Source: Actinomyces sp. ZJ308 (lineage in GTDB: Bacteria; Actinomycetota; Actinomycetes; Actinomycetales; Actinomycetaceae). Taken from it: a stretch of DNA of 64,000 bases. A model generated the notes under the pieces. The model did no database searches. It had not been told where the DNA came from and worked only from the letters and a program-made list of their open reading frames with translations. The stretch spans positions 1 to 64,000 of the forward strand of contig NZ_JAAIJY010000004.1 of the NCBI RefSeq assembly GCF_011752065.1. Direction: 5' to 3'. The translations under genes were made by a program, and so were the position numbers. Shown here piece by piece: positions 45,395-54,021 of this stretch; the first letter of the stretch is position 1; every line of letters begins with the position of its first letter.

Positions 45395-46327
45395 TCACTG
45401 CGGGGGACGGCGCAGTCCGCGTCCGAACCAGCGCATCGCCCGGGGGGCCTTGATCTCGGATGACTTCACGGCGCCGGGGACGTCGTCGGCGTCGATGACA
45501 CCCAGAAGCACGTCCTCGACGACCTGGTCCATGGAGGCCAGCAGGAGACCCGCCGATGCCTCCTCCCCGGGCTGGCCGTTGCTGAAGCGGCGGGCGGTGA
45601 TCGTTCCGGACAGGCCGGACTCGATACCGACGTCGGTGGCCAGGTCCGCGGTCATGAGGACCGCGCCGGCTCGCGACAGGCGGGAGAGCTGGGCGGCCAG
45701 CTCAGCCGCCTCGGCGGGTTCGGATTCGGATCCTCCCAGGAGCTCGGCCACGTCCCAGTCGGAGTGGGCCGAGACGAACTGCTTGACCGCGAAGGCACCG
45801 CTGGAGGAGGGCACCACGGTGCAGTCGAGGTCCATGAGGGAGCACATGCCGGCCAGGCCGTCGGCCCGGTTCAGCGGCGTCATGACGACGGCGACCTTGA
45901 CCGCCCTGGGGGCCTGGTCATCGGGATCACCGGGGCCGAAGGGGCTCAAGGAGTCGGCCGCGGCCGTGACCTGCGCCTCCTGGACGTCGGTGAGCCCGGA
46001 GGACTCGTCAGCGCTCTGTACTCCCCCATCCTCCCCGCTGATGGGATGGTAGGTGTTGTGGGGGACGTCGGCGGGGCTCACTCCCTCGGACACGGTTTCG
46101 GACGTGGTCTCCTTGGCGCCGTCGGGCGAGGCGGATGCCGCTTCTGGCAGGCCGTCCCGGGTCTTGTTGCTCCGGGGACCCTCCGGGGCCTCCAGGCCCT
46201 CGATCGATGAGAGGTCGTCGGGGATCTCGACGTCGTCCATGAGGGCGGCGAACTCGGCGTCCAGGTCGCGCCGGCCGTCCTGGCCGTCATCGTGGTGCTC
46301 GTCGGGCTGGGGGATCTGGTCCATCAC
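45395..46327 (-). CDS. Hypothetical protein translationally coupled to hisB
   Basis: 310 residues, family not recognised. The N-terminal ~130 residues are highly acidic and disordered (EEIP-type: [16 protein letters not shown]). The C-terminal ~170 residues look like a globular alpha/beta domain starting [20 protein letters not shown] and containing [19 protein letters not shown] and WDVAELLGG. No signal peptide or membrane segment. Its GTG/ATG starts (46327 or 46324) overlap the hisB stop as GTGATG, so it is co-translated with hisB, but no catalytic motif explains a role in histidine synthesis. Confidence 0.8.
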   Translation of the reverse strand: MMDQIPQPDEHHDDGQDGRRDLDAEFAALMDDVEIPDDLSSIEGLEAPEGPRSNKTRDGLPEAASASPDGAKETTSETVSEGVSPADVPHNTYHPISGEDGGVQSADESSGLTDVQEAQVTAAADSLSPFGPGDPDDQAPRAVKVAVVMTPLNRADGLAGMCSLMDLDCTVVPSSSGAFAVKQFVSAHSDWDVAELLGGSESEPAEAAELAAQLSRLSRAGAVLMTADLATDVGIESGLSGTITARRFSNGQPGEEASAGLLLASMDQVVEDVLLGVIDADDVPGAVKSSEIKAPRAMRWFGRGLRRPPQ

Positions 46328-46923
46328 AGGCTTCCCTTCGTGGACGGGATGGTCTCAACGCGGGGGTCGTCCTCCACGGCGGCGCGCAGGGCTCGGGCCA
46401 GGGCCTTGAACTCGGCCTCAGCGATGTGGTGGGGGTCGCGGCCGGACAGGACTCGCACATGCAGGCAGATGCCGGCGTGGTAGGCGACAGCCTCCAGGAC
46501 GTGACGCACCATCGAGCCGGTGAAGTGACCCCCGATGAGGTGGTGGACGAAGGCCTCGGACTCGCCCTCGTGCACCAGGTAGGGGCGTCCGGAGATGTCG
46601 ACGACGGCGTGGGCCAGGGCCTCGTCCAGAGGGACGCTGGCCTCGCCGAAACGGCGGATGCCGCGCTTGTCCCCCAGTGCCACGCGCAGGGCCTCGCCGA
46701 TGCAGATGGCGGTGTCCTCCACGGTGTGGTGCACGTCGATGTCGGTGTCACCGCTGGCGCGCACCGTCATGTCGATGAGGGAGTGCCGCCCCAGGGCGGT
46801 GAGCATGTGGTCGTAGAAGGGGACGGTGGTGGAGATGTCGGTCTGGCCGGTGCCGTCGAGATTGATCTCGACGACGACGCTGGACTCGCTCGTGGCTCGC
46901 TCGATACGCGCGGTACGGCTCAT
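46324..46923 (-). CDS. hisB: Imidazoleglycerol-phosphate dehydratase
   Basis: 199-residue monofunctional HisB. Mn-binding histidine motifs: [38 protein letters not shown] and [20 protein letters not shown] 46923 has GAGGAA upstream. Follows hisC after ~120 nt. Confidence 0.97.
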   Translation of the reverse strand: MSRTARIERATSESSVVVEINLDGTGQTDISTTVPFYDHMLTALGRHSLIDMTVRASGDTDIDVHHTVEDTAICIGEALRVALGDKRGIRRFGEASVPLDEALAHAVVDISGRPYLVHEGESEAFVHHLIGGHFTGSMVRHVLEAVAYHAGICLHVRVLSGRDPHHIAEAEFKALARALRAAVEDDPRVETIPSTKGSL

Positions 46924-47044
46924 GTGTGCTTCCTCAGCATCGTGTGTCGTGCTTTTCAGCATTACTGGTTCCTTGAAGGATCTCAACCGGTGGCAACCCT
47001 ACCGGTCCTCGACGCCGCCCGCGGCCGGCGTCCTTCCCATCTCC

Positions 47045-48190
47045 TCATGCCTTCCTCGTGGCCGCCGTCAGCGCGGTGCGCAGCCGCCCCATCTCCTCCG
47101 GCGTGCCGATGCTGGCGCGCAGGAAGCCCTCGGGGCCGACGACGCGGATGAGGACCCCGGCGTCGAGGAGGCTCTGCCAGACGGCGTCGCGGTCCGGGAA
47201 CGGGCCGAACAGGACGAAGTTGGCGTCCGACTCGTGCGCGGTCAGTCCCTGGCCGCGCAGCCAGGTCACCAGGGCGTCTCGCTCATCACGCAGGGAGGCG
47301 ACCTGCGCCATGAGCTCGTCGCGGTGGGACAGGGCGGCCAGGGCGACGGCCTGGGTGACGGCGGAGAGGTGGTAGGGCAGGCGCACGACGCGCAGGACAT
47401 CGACCAGGGCGCGATCGGCGGCCAGGTAGCCCAGGCGCAGCCCGGCCGCTCCGAAGGCCTTGGACATGGTGCGGGTGACGGCCAGGTGCGGATTGGCCGG
47501 CCCCAGCAGCTCCAGGGCGCTGGGCACGCCCGGACGGCGGAACTCGGCGTAGGCCTCGTCGATGACGACGACGCAGTCGCTGGCGCGCGCCGGTGATCCG
47601 ATCTCGGCCCCGAGCATCGGGCCGTGACCGCGAGCCGCGTCAAGGATCCGGCTGACGTCCTCAAGCGGCAGAGCCGTCCCAGTCGGGTTGTTGGGGCTGG
47701 CCAGAATGACCACGGCGGGCCGAAGCTCGGTGATCGCGGCCACCGCGGCCTCGACGTCGAGCGTGAAGTCCTCGCGGCGCGGGCGCGTGGCGTAGTCGGT
47801 CAGGGTGTCACGGGCGTACTCAGGGTACATCGAGTACGTGGGGGTGAAGGTCAGACAAGTGCGCCCCGGACCGCCGAAGGCCTGAAGCACGTGGAGCATG
47901 ACCTCGTTGGAGCCGTTGGCCGCCCAGATCTGCTCCGGGGTCAGCTCCACCCCGGACTCCGCCTCGAGGTAGTCCGCGAGCGCGGCCCGCAGCCGGGGGA
48001 AGTCGCGCTCCGGGTAACGGTTGAGTCCCCGGGCGGCCCGGGCCACTGCGGTGGCGATCGACTCGATGACCGCGGCGGACGGAGGATAGGGGTTCTCGTT
48101 GACGTTCAGCCGCACGGGGACGTCGATCTCCGGGGCGCCGTAAGGCGTCTCGTCCTCCAGGTCCGGTCTCAGGGGCAGGTTCGCGCTCAC
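47045..48190 (-). CDS. hisC: Histidinol-phosphate aminotransferase
   Basis: 381-residue PLP aminotransferase. PLP lysine in [44 protein letters not shown] and LNVNENPYPPS are diagnostic. Usually hisC directly follows hisD; here hisD lies ~13.6 kb upstream, beyond the exopolysaccharide locus, so this gene needs its own promoter in the 101-nt gap after the antiporter or read-through from it. Confidence 0.97.
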   Translation of the reverse strand: MSANLPLRPDLEDETPYGAPEIDVPVRLNVNENPYPPSAAVIESIATAVARAARGLNRYPERDFPRLRAALADYLEAESGVELTPEQIWAANGSNEVMLHVLQAFGGPGRTCLTFTPTYSMYPEYARDTLTDYATRPRREDFTLDVEAAVAAITELRPAVVILASPNNPTGTALPLEDVSRILDAARGHGPMLGAEIGSPARASDCVVVIDEAYAEFRRPGVPSALELLGPANPHLAVTRTMSKAFGAAGLRLGYLAADRALVDVLRVVRLPYHLSAVTQAVALAALSHRDELMAQVASLRDERDALVTWLRGQGLTAHESDANFVLFGPFPDRDAVWQSLLDAGVLIRVVGPEGFLRASIGTPEEMGRLRTALTAATRKA

Positions 48191-48291
48191 GGCCTGGAGT
48201 CTACGGCTCGCTAGCCCTTGGCGGAGGGGCGGCCTCAGCAGGTGGGATCACCCGCGCCGAGGTGCCGGCCGGAGCCGGGTGACGACGGTGG

Positions 48292-50259
48292 TCAGTGCGG
48301 TTCGCTGGTCAGCATGATCTCCTGGAAGTCGAGACGATCCAGGGCGTGCTCCAGGGAGTCGGCCGAGTACAGGCCCTCGTCCCCGGCGTCCAGGAGGGCC
48401 TCGCGCTGGGCCCGGATCATGTCCAGGGCCCGCTCCCTCATGGGGGCCAGCTCGTCGTGCCGCCAGGTCGGGTCGGTCCATGCTCTGGCGACGGCCGCCG
48501 GGGAGAGGACGATGTCGTCCCCCTCCCGTCGCAGCAGGGTGCTGCGCTCAGGCTTGAGGGCCTCGTTCTCCTCGTCCTGGGCGGACACCGGGGCCTTGTC
48601 CGGCCTCGACGCCGTCTCGGAGGTGGCAGGCTCTTCCGGGCCGGTCGACTCGGTCTGCGTGTCGGGCACGGGCTCGCTGTCGGAGGGCTTCGTGGTACCG
48701 GAGTCCATGGCGTCGTGAGGGCTGCGGCCGGGAGGCTCATGGCCATCGGCAACGGCGTCGCGGGCGGCACTGACCAGCAGCGAGATGACGGATGCCTTCT
48801 CCTCGTCGTCGGCGGGTCCGGCCATTGCGGGTCTGACCAGGCGCACCAGCGCCGGCAGCGTCAGTCCCTGGAGCGTCAGCGAGCCGGCGGCCACGAGCAT
48901 GGCCACCAGGAGGAGGAAGGGTCGGTGCGGCGCCGTGGTCGGCAGGGTCTGGGCCGCGGCCAGGGTGATGGCGCCGCGCATGCCCGCCCAGATGATGACG
49001 GCGCCCTCGCGTGCGCGCAGGGGCTCGGCCGCGAAGTAGTCCAGGTCGGCACCGCGGCGTCGGACCCGGCTGGAGAGCCTCAGGGCGCGCCGGGCGATGC
49101 TCTCGTGGCTGGGCTCGCGCCGGAGCTTGCGCTGGACCCGCGCGAGGCGGCGTCGGTCCCAGGGAACCTGAGGCATCTCGGCCTCGCCGCGCACGATGGC
49201 CGAGCAGCGGTTCTGGAACTGGTGGATGGCCTCCTCGTTCTCCTCCCAGTGGGTCGCCCAGCGCGCGGTCCGGTGGCTGAGGAGCTTGAGCATCGGGGCG
49301 ACGACCAGGGCCCGGATGACGACGGTGAGGAGCCCGGCGATGGCGGCGACCTCAACCGCCCGACGGACCCCGAGGTCCGAGGCGTCCACCTTCTCCACCA
49401 CGCCGAAGAACTCCAGCCCCATGACCAGGAAGATGAGTCCTTCCAGGGTGAGCTCCACGGTGTGCCAGTTGGTCCGTGAGGCCACTCGGTGGGCCGGCGG
49501 CAGCATCCGGGGACCTCGGTGTCCGGTGATGAGTCCGGCGACGACGGCGGCCACCAGGCCCGATCCGTGCATGTGCTCGGCCGGGATCGCCGCCAGGAAG
49601 GGGACGGTGAAGGACACGACCGTGTCCACGGTGGGATCGGTGATGTGGGATCGCACCCGCAGGCTCACCTCGCCGACGAGCCAGCCCACGCCCAGGGCCA
49701 CGAGGACCGCCAGGGCGAAGCCGCCCAGAACGCCTCCGACGCTCACGCCTCCCGACGTGGCGGCCGAGACGGCCGAGGACAGGACCACCAGGGCGGTGGC
49801 GTCGTTGAGGAGCCCCTCCCCCTCCAGGACGGTGATGATGCGCTGCGAGACCCCCAACCGGCGGGCGATGGAGATGGCCACGGCGTCGGTGGGGCTGAGG
49901 ATCGCTCCCATGGCGATCGCCCAGGCCAGGGAGAGCCCGGGGACCAGCAGGGTGAGCACCACGCCGATCACGGCGGCGGACAGTGCGACCAGCAGGATGG
50001 CCAGGACCGCCACGGGGGCGAGCTCCCGTCGGAAGTTGATGGTCGAGATGCTCACCGCCGTCGAGAACAGCAGTGGGGGAAGGATGCCCTCGAGGACCAC
50101 CTGGGGGTCCAGCTCGACCGCCGGGATGAAGGGCAGGAAGCCGACGGCGGTGCCGCCGGCCAGGAGGATCAGCGCCGGAGCGACACCAATGCGGTCACTG
50201 AGCTGCGAGGCCGCCGCGATGGCCAGGGTGCCCAGCACGGCGATGATGAGGAGGTCCAT
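48292..50259 (-). CDS. CPA1 family Na+/H+ antiporter
   Basis: 655 aa. About twelve N-terminal helices with the CPA1 ion-binding core GAILSPTDAVAISI and EGEGLLNDATALVVL, and HMHGSGLVAAVVAGL. A basic cytoplasmic stretch (WDRRRLARVQRKLRREPS) interrupts before a last membrane block (IWAGMRGAITLAAAQTLP, the conserved GMRGA element), then a ~180-residue acidic cytoplasmic tail. Exchanges external Na+ (or K+) for H+ and supports pH homeostasis. ATG 50259 vs 50292 is uncertain; neither has a strong Shine-Dalgarno. Confidence 0.93.
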   Translation of the reverse strand: MDLLIIAVLGTLAIAAASQLSDRIGVAPALILLAGGTAVGFLPFIPAVELDPQVVLEGILPPLLFSTAVSISTINFRRELAPVAVLAILLVALSAAVIGVVLTLLVPGLSLAWAIAMGAILSPTDAVAISIARRLGVSQRIITVLEGEGLLNDATALVVLSSAVSAATSGGVSVGGVLGGFALAVLVALGVGWLVGEVSLRVRSHITDPTVDTVVSFTVPFLAAIPAEHMHGSGLVAAVVAGLITGHRGPRMLPPAHRVASRTNWHTVELTLEGLIFLVMGLEFFGVVEKVDASDLGVRRAVEVAAIAGLLTVVIRALVVAPMLKLLSHRTARWATHWEENEEAIHQFQNRCSAIVRGEAEMPQVPWDRRRLARVQRKLRREPSHESIARRALRLSSRVRRRGADLDYFAAEPLRAREGAVIIWAGMRGAITLAAAQTLPTTAPHRPFLLLVAMLVAAGSLTLQGLTLPALVRLVRPAMAGPADDEEKASVISLLVSAARDAVADGHEPPGRSPHDAMDSGTTKPSDSEPVPDTQTESTGPEEPATSETASRPDKAPVSAQDEENEALKPERSTLLRREGDDIVLSPAAVARAWTDPTWRHDELAPMRERALDMIRAQREALLDAGDEGLYSADSLEHALDRLDFQEIMLTSEPH

Positions 50260-50302
50260 GGGCCAAGGGTAGCCAAGGCCATCGGCGGCCAATGATGAGG
50301 CT

Positions 50303-51283
50303 TCAGCAGTCGTGGGCGGTGAAGCGGTAGGAGGTCATGCGGGCTCCACGGGTGCGTCGTGCCCGAGCGGCTCTGAACCTGCGGGCTCCGCGCTCGGGGA
50401 AGTCCTCTCCGGGGAGGGCACTGCCGTCTCGATGGGGTCGTCCTCCTCGACGCGGTCCCCCGTGGCCTGAGCGCCCGCCTCGCCTGCCACGGCCCTCAGA
50501 CAGATCGGCGTCGTCCGCCTCCGGGCCGAAACCGGGACCGTAGCCCGGAACGAATGCGGGACCGGGGCCGAAGGGGCCGAAGCCGCGCTCGCGCATGCGC
50601 ATCATGGCCTCGAAGCGCTCCTCGCCCATGCGACGACGGGCGTCGGCGAAGCGCGGCCCGCACTCACCGTCTTCGTCCGGCCCGAGCCGAGACTCCAGAG
50701 AGGTGATGATCTTGTCGAGAAGCCGGGCCAAGGTGGCGGCCTCCTCATCGGTCAGCGAGTCGAGGTAGTCGGCCCTGGGCCCGCTCAGGGGCGTGTCACG
50801 ACCGGCCTCGGTGAGGTGGACGACCATGACGCGGCGGTCCTCCTCACTGGCCCTGCGCTCGATGAGGCCATCGGCCTGGAGCTTCTTGAGCAGCTCATTG
50901 AGGGACTGCTGGCGGATATCGAGGAGGAAGGCCAGGTCTCGGGTGGGGATCGGGCTCTGCATGCGCAGGGCGGCCAGTACCCGGCCGCGGCCTCGAGTGG
51001 TGTCGGCGAAGGGGCCGTCGTGATGCGCTGTCATGCGACTGCGGCGCATGAGGTGCTGCAGGCGGCGGAATCGTTCGTGGAGCGAGGCTCGCTGCAGGTG
51101 CTGCGACGAGGCCGCGTCTTCGGTGTTACCGGTGTCGTCGGCGTCGAGCTCGGAAGCACTGGGATGGGGGTTGTTGGAGTTGTTCGTCATGTCGGTCTCC
51201 GTTCCAGCGCCTTGGCGGGCGCTGTGCTGACTGTCGAGTGAGGTTGTGTCTGGGTCGGTGTTCCTGATGCTCTCGGCATTCAT
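50303..51283 (-). CDS. MarR-family regulator with long Gly/Arg-rich tail
   Basis: 326 aa, twice the usual MarR length. The winged-helix core (residues ~95-200) shows IPTRDLAFLLDIRQQSLNELLKKLQADGLIERR and EEDRRVMVVHLTEAG, seen as RDLAFLLDIRQQSLNELLK. A ~70-residue acidic N-terminal arm precedes it. The C-terminal ~100 residues are rich in Gly, Arg, Phe and Pro (RERGFGPFGPGPAFVPGYGP, GRGRRGGRSGHGGPRRGG), an RGG-like disordered tail that could bind nucleic acid or drive condensation. ATG 51283 has a strong AGGAGA 6 nt upstream. Confidence 0.9.
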   Translation of the reverse strand: MNAESIRNTDPDTTSLDSQHSARQGAGTETDMTNNSNNPHPSASELDADDTGNTEDAASSQHLQRASLHERFRRLQHLMRRSRMTAHHDGPFADTTRGRGRVLAALRMQSPIPTRDLAFLLDIRQQSLNELLKKLQADGLIERRASEEDRRVMVVHLTEAGRDTPLSGPRADYLDSLTDEEAATLARLLDKIITSLESRLGPDEDGECGPRFADARRRMGEERFEAMMRMRERGFGPFGPGPAFVPGYGPGFGPEADDADLSEGRGRRGGRSGHGGPRRGGRPHRDGSALPGEDFPERGARRFRAARARRTRGARMTSYRFTAHDC

Positions 51284-51391
51284 GAGCTTCTCCTGACTCG
51301 TGAGGGCACCTGTGCGGGTCTTGCGGGTCTACTGCCACTCCTGTCGCCATCGGTTCGAACCGTCATCGCGGGCGGCGGCGGACAGACTTTG

Positions 51392-51473
51392 GAAGGTGCC
51401 TGTTGTATCTTGACGACACCGAAGGTACAGGCACCTTCTGATCATCGTCAAGAGACTATCTGCTGGTACCTGT
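51392..51473. promoter_or_regulatory. Operator cluster: three GGTRCCTGT half-sites
   Basis: In the 358-nt divergent gap between the MarR gene and recQ-like gene: GAAGGTGCCTGT (51392-51403) and its exact inverted copy ACAGGCACCTTC (51427-51438) form a 12-bp inverted repeat with a 23-nt spacer; GGTACCTGT recurs at 51465-51473 and GAAGGTACAG starts at 51421. The dyad AT-richer spacer contains TTGTATCTTGAC. These are good candidates for binding by the divergently encoded MarR. The remaining gap (51474-51641) includes short repeated GGAAGTCA(C/G) units near 51560-51595 and no gene. Confidence 0.65.
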
Positions 51474-51641
51474 ATGATGTAGGTCATTCTTCACGACGGT
51501 GTCCGACCTCGCCGGTGCCGGATCCGGTATCGATGTCCGCGGATGCACGGGCACGTCCGTGGAAGTCAGTGGAAGTCACCGGAAGTCACCGGAAGCCGGT
51601 GAAACTCGGTGAGGCTCAGTCGCCGGGGTTAGCGTTGCAGC

Positions 51642-53954
51642 ATGTCTACGACGACCATGACATCGGGTTCTCAAGGTGCCGTCCGCCCTGTTCGTGAGCG
51701 TGCCGAGGCCGTCCTGCGCGAGCTCGTCGGCCGCCCGGAGGCCCGCCTGCGCGAGGACCAGTGGCGGGCGATCGAGGCGCTTGTCGTCGCCCACCGTCGG
51801 GCCCTGGTGGTCCAGCGCACGGGCTGGGGCAAGTCGGCGGTGTACTTCGTGGCCACGGTGCTGCTGCGTGAGGGCTGGGGAGACTGGCGCCCCGGCGCGC
51901 CGACGCCCTCCCCCGGCGCGCGCGACCGGACCGGGGGCGTCGGCGCGAGCGTCATCATCTCGCCGCTGCTGGCCCTCATGCGCGACCAGGTGGCCGCCGC
52001 CGAGCGCGCCGGGATCCGGGCCGTGACGATGAACTCGGCCAACGTCACCCAGTGGGAGGAGATCGAGTCCCAGGTGCGCACCGGAGAGGTGGATGTCCTG
52101 CTCGTCTCCCCCGAGCGGCTCAACAACCCGGTCTTCCGGGACGAGGTGCTGCCGCACCTGGCCGAGGCGGCCGGGCTGGTCGTCATTGACGAGGCCCACT
52201 GCATCTCGGACTGGGGGCATGACTTCCGTCCGGACTACCGGCGCATTCGCACCCTGCTGGAGGATCTGCCGCCGCGCACCCCGGTCCTGGCGACGACGGC
52301 GACCGCCAACGCCCGGGTCAGCGCCGATGTTGCCGAGCAGCTGGGAGTCTCCCCCACGGCGTCCGGCGTGGACGAATCGCAGGTCCTGGTGCTGCGCGGC
52401 ACCCTGGGGCGCAGCTCCCTCCACCTGGGGGTCAGGGCCCTGCCCGATGCCGCCGCCCGCCTGGCCTGGCTGGCCTCCTACCTGCGGCGAGCCCGCGGAA
52501 GCGGCATCGTCTACTGCCTGACCGTCTCGGCTGCGATGGAGGTCGCCGAGTACCTGCGCACCGCGGGCATGGAGGTGGCCGCCTACACGGGGCAGACCGA
52601 CGCCGCCGAGCGCGAGCGCCTGGAGGAGGATCTCAAGGCGAACCGGGTCAGGGCGCTGGTGGCCACCTCGGCGCTGGGAATGGGGTTCGACAAGCCGGAC
52701 CTGGCCTTCGTGGTGCATATGGGGGCGCCGTCCTCGCCGGTGAGCTACTACCAGCAGGTGGGGCGTGCCGGTCGCGGCGTGGAGCGGGCCGAGGTGGTCC
52801 TGCTGCCGGGATCGCAGGACCGCGCCATCTGGGAGTGGTTCGGCTCTCAGGGCTTCCCTCCCGAGGAGCAGGTCCGCACGGTCCTGGAGGGCCTGGAGGA
52901 CCAGCGGGCCGCGGGGTCCGGGCCGATGTCGACGGCGGCGCTGGAGACGGTGACCTCGTTGCGGCGCACCCGGCTGGAGTCCATGCTCAAGGTCCTTGAC
53001 GTCGACGGCGCCGTGCGCCGGGTTCGGGGCGGCTGGGAGTCCACCGGCGAGCCCTGGTCCTATGATGCTGAGCGCTACGCGAGGGTCGACGCCGCGCGTC
53101 GGGCCGAGCAGGAGGCGATGGTCGCCTACGAGCGGCTCGGAGCCGACGCCGCCTCCTCAGGGGCTGATGCACCCTGTCGGATGGCCTTCCTGAGGTCGGC
53201 GCTCGATGATCCGCATCTTGAGCGGGGGTGGCGCTGCGGGGCCTGTGACCTGTGCGGAGGCCTGGTTCTGCCCGATGTCCCCGGCGAGGAGCAGGTCGGT
53301 GCCGCCCGCCGGGCGCTGGGCCGCGCCGGTGTCGAGCTGCGGGCTCGCCGTCAGTGGCCCACCGGGATGGAGCGTCTGGGGCTGGGCCGGCTCAAGGGTC
53401 GCATCGGCGCCGCGCAGCAGGCGGCAACCGGGTTGGCCGTGGGGCGGCTGGACGGGTTGGGGGCCTCGGGCGCTCTGCGCGAGCTGGTGGCCTCCGGTTC
53501 CGACGGGGAGGTCCCGGTCCCCCTGAGACCCTTGGTGCTTCAGGCCGTGGACCGGCTCGGCAAGATCATCCAGGACGAGCGGGACGCCGGCACTCAGACG
53601 CAGGAGAGGCGGATCGTGGTCGTCGTTGTGGACTCTCGCACCCGGCCCCACCTGGTCCGCCGGTTGGGGCACGCCGTGGCCACCCGGCTCGGGGCCAGAC
53701 CACTGGGAGTCGTGGGCCTGGCCGGCCAGGATCCGCCGCACCACGACGTGGGCTCGGCGTTCCGGCTGGCGGAGGTGGCCCGCAGCCTGACCCTCGAGGC
53801 GTGGTCGGCGCAGGCGCTTGATCAGCTGCGGGGTTCCGTCGCGGTCCTGGTGGACGACTGGAGCGACTCCGGCTGGACGCTCACGATGGCGGCCGCCCTT
53901 CTGCGTGAGGCGGGAGCGGCCGCGGTTCACCCCTTCGTCCTGGCCCAGAGATAG
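51642..53954 (+). CDS. RecQ-type DNA helicase fused to a phosphoribosyltransferase-like domain
   Basis: 770 aa. Helicase motifs: GWGKSAVYFVA (I), SPLLALMRDQV (Ia), VVIDEAHCISDWGHDFRPDY (II), TTATAN (III), ALGMGFDKPDL (V), QQVGRAGRG (VI). A RecQ zinc-binding region follows (CGACDLCGG with an upstream Cys in PCRMAF). From ~residue 590 a different domain occurs; near the C-terminus VAVLVDDWSDSGWTLTMAA matches the PRPP-binding signature of type I phosphoribosyltransferases, after the strand VVVVVDSRTRPHL. Such RecQ-PRTase proteins occur in actinobacteria without a proven function. It probably unwinds 3'-tailed DNA during repair. Confidence 0.9.
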   Translation: MSTTTMTSGSQGAVRPVRERAEAVLRELVGRPEARLREDQWRAIEALVVAHRRALVVQRTGWGKSAVYFVATVLLREGWGDWRPGAPTPSPGARDRTGGVGASVIISPLLALMRDQVAAAERAGIRAVTMNSANVTQWEEIESQVRTGEVDVLLVSPERLNNPVFRDEVLPHLAEAAGLVVIDEAHCISDWGHDFRPDYRRIRTLLEDLPPRTPVLATTATANARVSADVAEQLGVSPTASGVDESQVLVLRGTLGRSSLHLGVRALPDAAARLAWLASYLRRARGSGIVYCLTVSAAMEVAEYLRTAGMEVAAYTGQTDAAERERLEEDLKANRVRALVATSALGMGFDKPDLAFVVHMGAPSSPVSYYQQVGRAGRGVERAEVVLLPGSQDRAIWEWFGSQGFPPEEQVRTVLEGLEDQRAAGSGPMSTAALETVTSLRRTRLESMLKVLDVDGAVRRVRGGWESTGEPWSYDAERYARVDAARRAEQEAMVAYERLGADAASSGADAPCRMAFLRSALDDPHLERGWRCGACDLCGGLVLPDVPGEEQVGAARRALGRAGVELRARRQWPTGMERLGLGRLKGRIGAAQQAATGLAVGRLDGLGASGALRELVASGSDGEVPVPLRPLVLQAVDRLGKIIQDERDAGTQTQERRIVVVVVDSRTRPHLVRRLGHAVATRLGARPLGVVGLAGQDPPHHDVGSAFRLAEVARSLTLEAWSAQALDQLRGSVAVLVDDWSDSGWTLTMAAALLREAGAAAVHPFVLAQR

Positions 53955-53969
53955 GGACAGGGAGGCAGG

Positions 53970-54012
53970 GCCGGGCGGGTGCTGGCCGGACCGACTCCGG
54001 CACCCGCCCGGC
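53970..54012. terminator. Bidirectional terminator between the helicase and lipoprotein genes
   Basis: 13-bp perfect stem GCCGGGCGGGTGC (53970-53982) / GCACCCGCCCGGC (54000-54012) with a 17-nt loop, exactly between two convergent stop codons (53954 and 54022). Confidence 0.75.
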
Positions 54013-54021
54013 TCCGGCGCG

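Noticed and set aside
51555-51600. Short GGAAGTCA(C/G) tandem repeats upstream of the helicase as an RNA element
   Set aside because: Only three to four imperfect copies with no secondary structure; may be chance or a minor tandem duplication.
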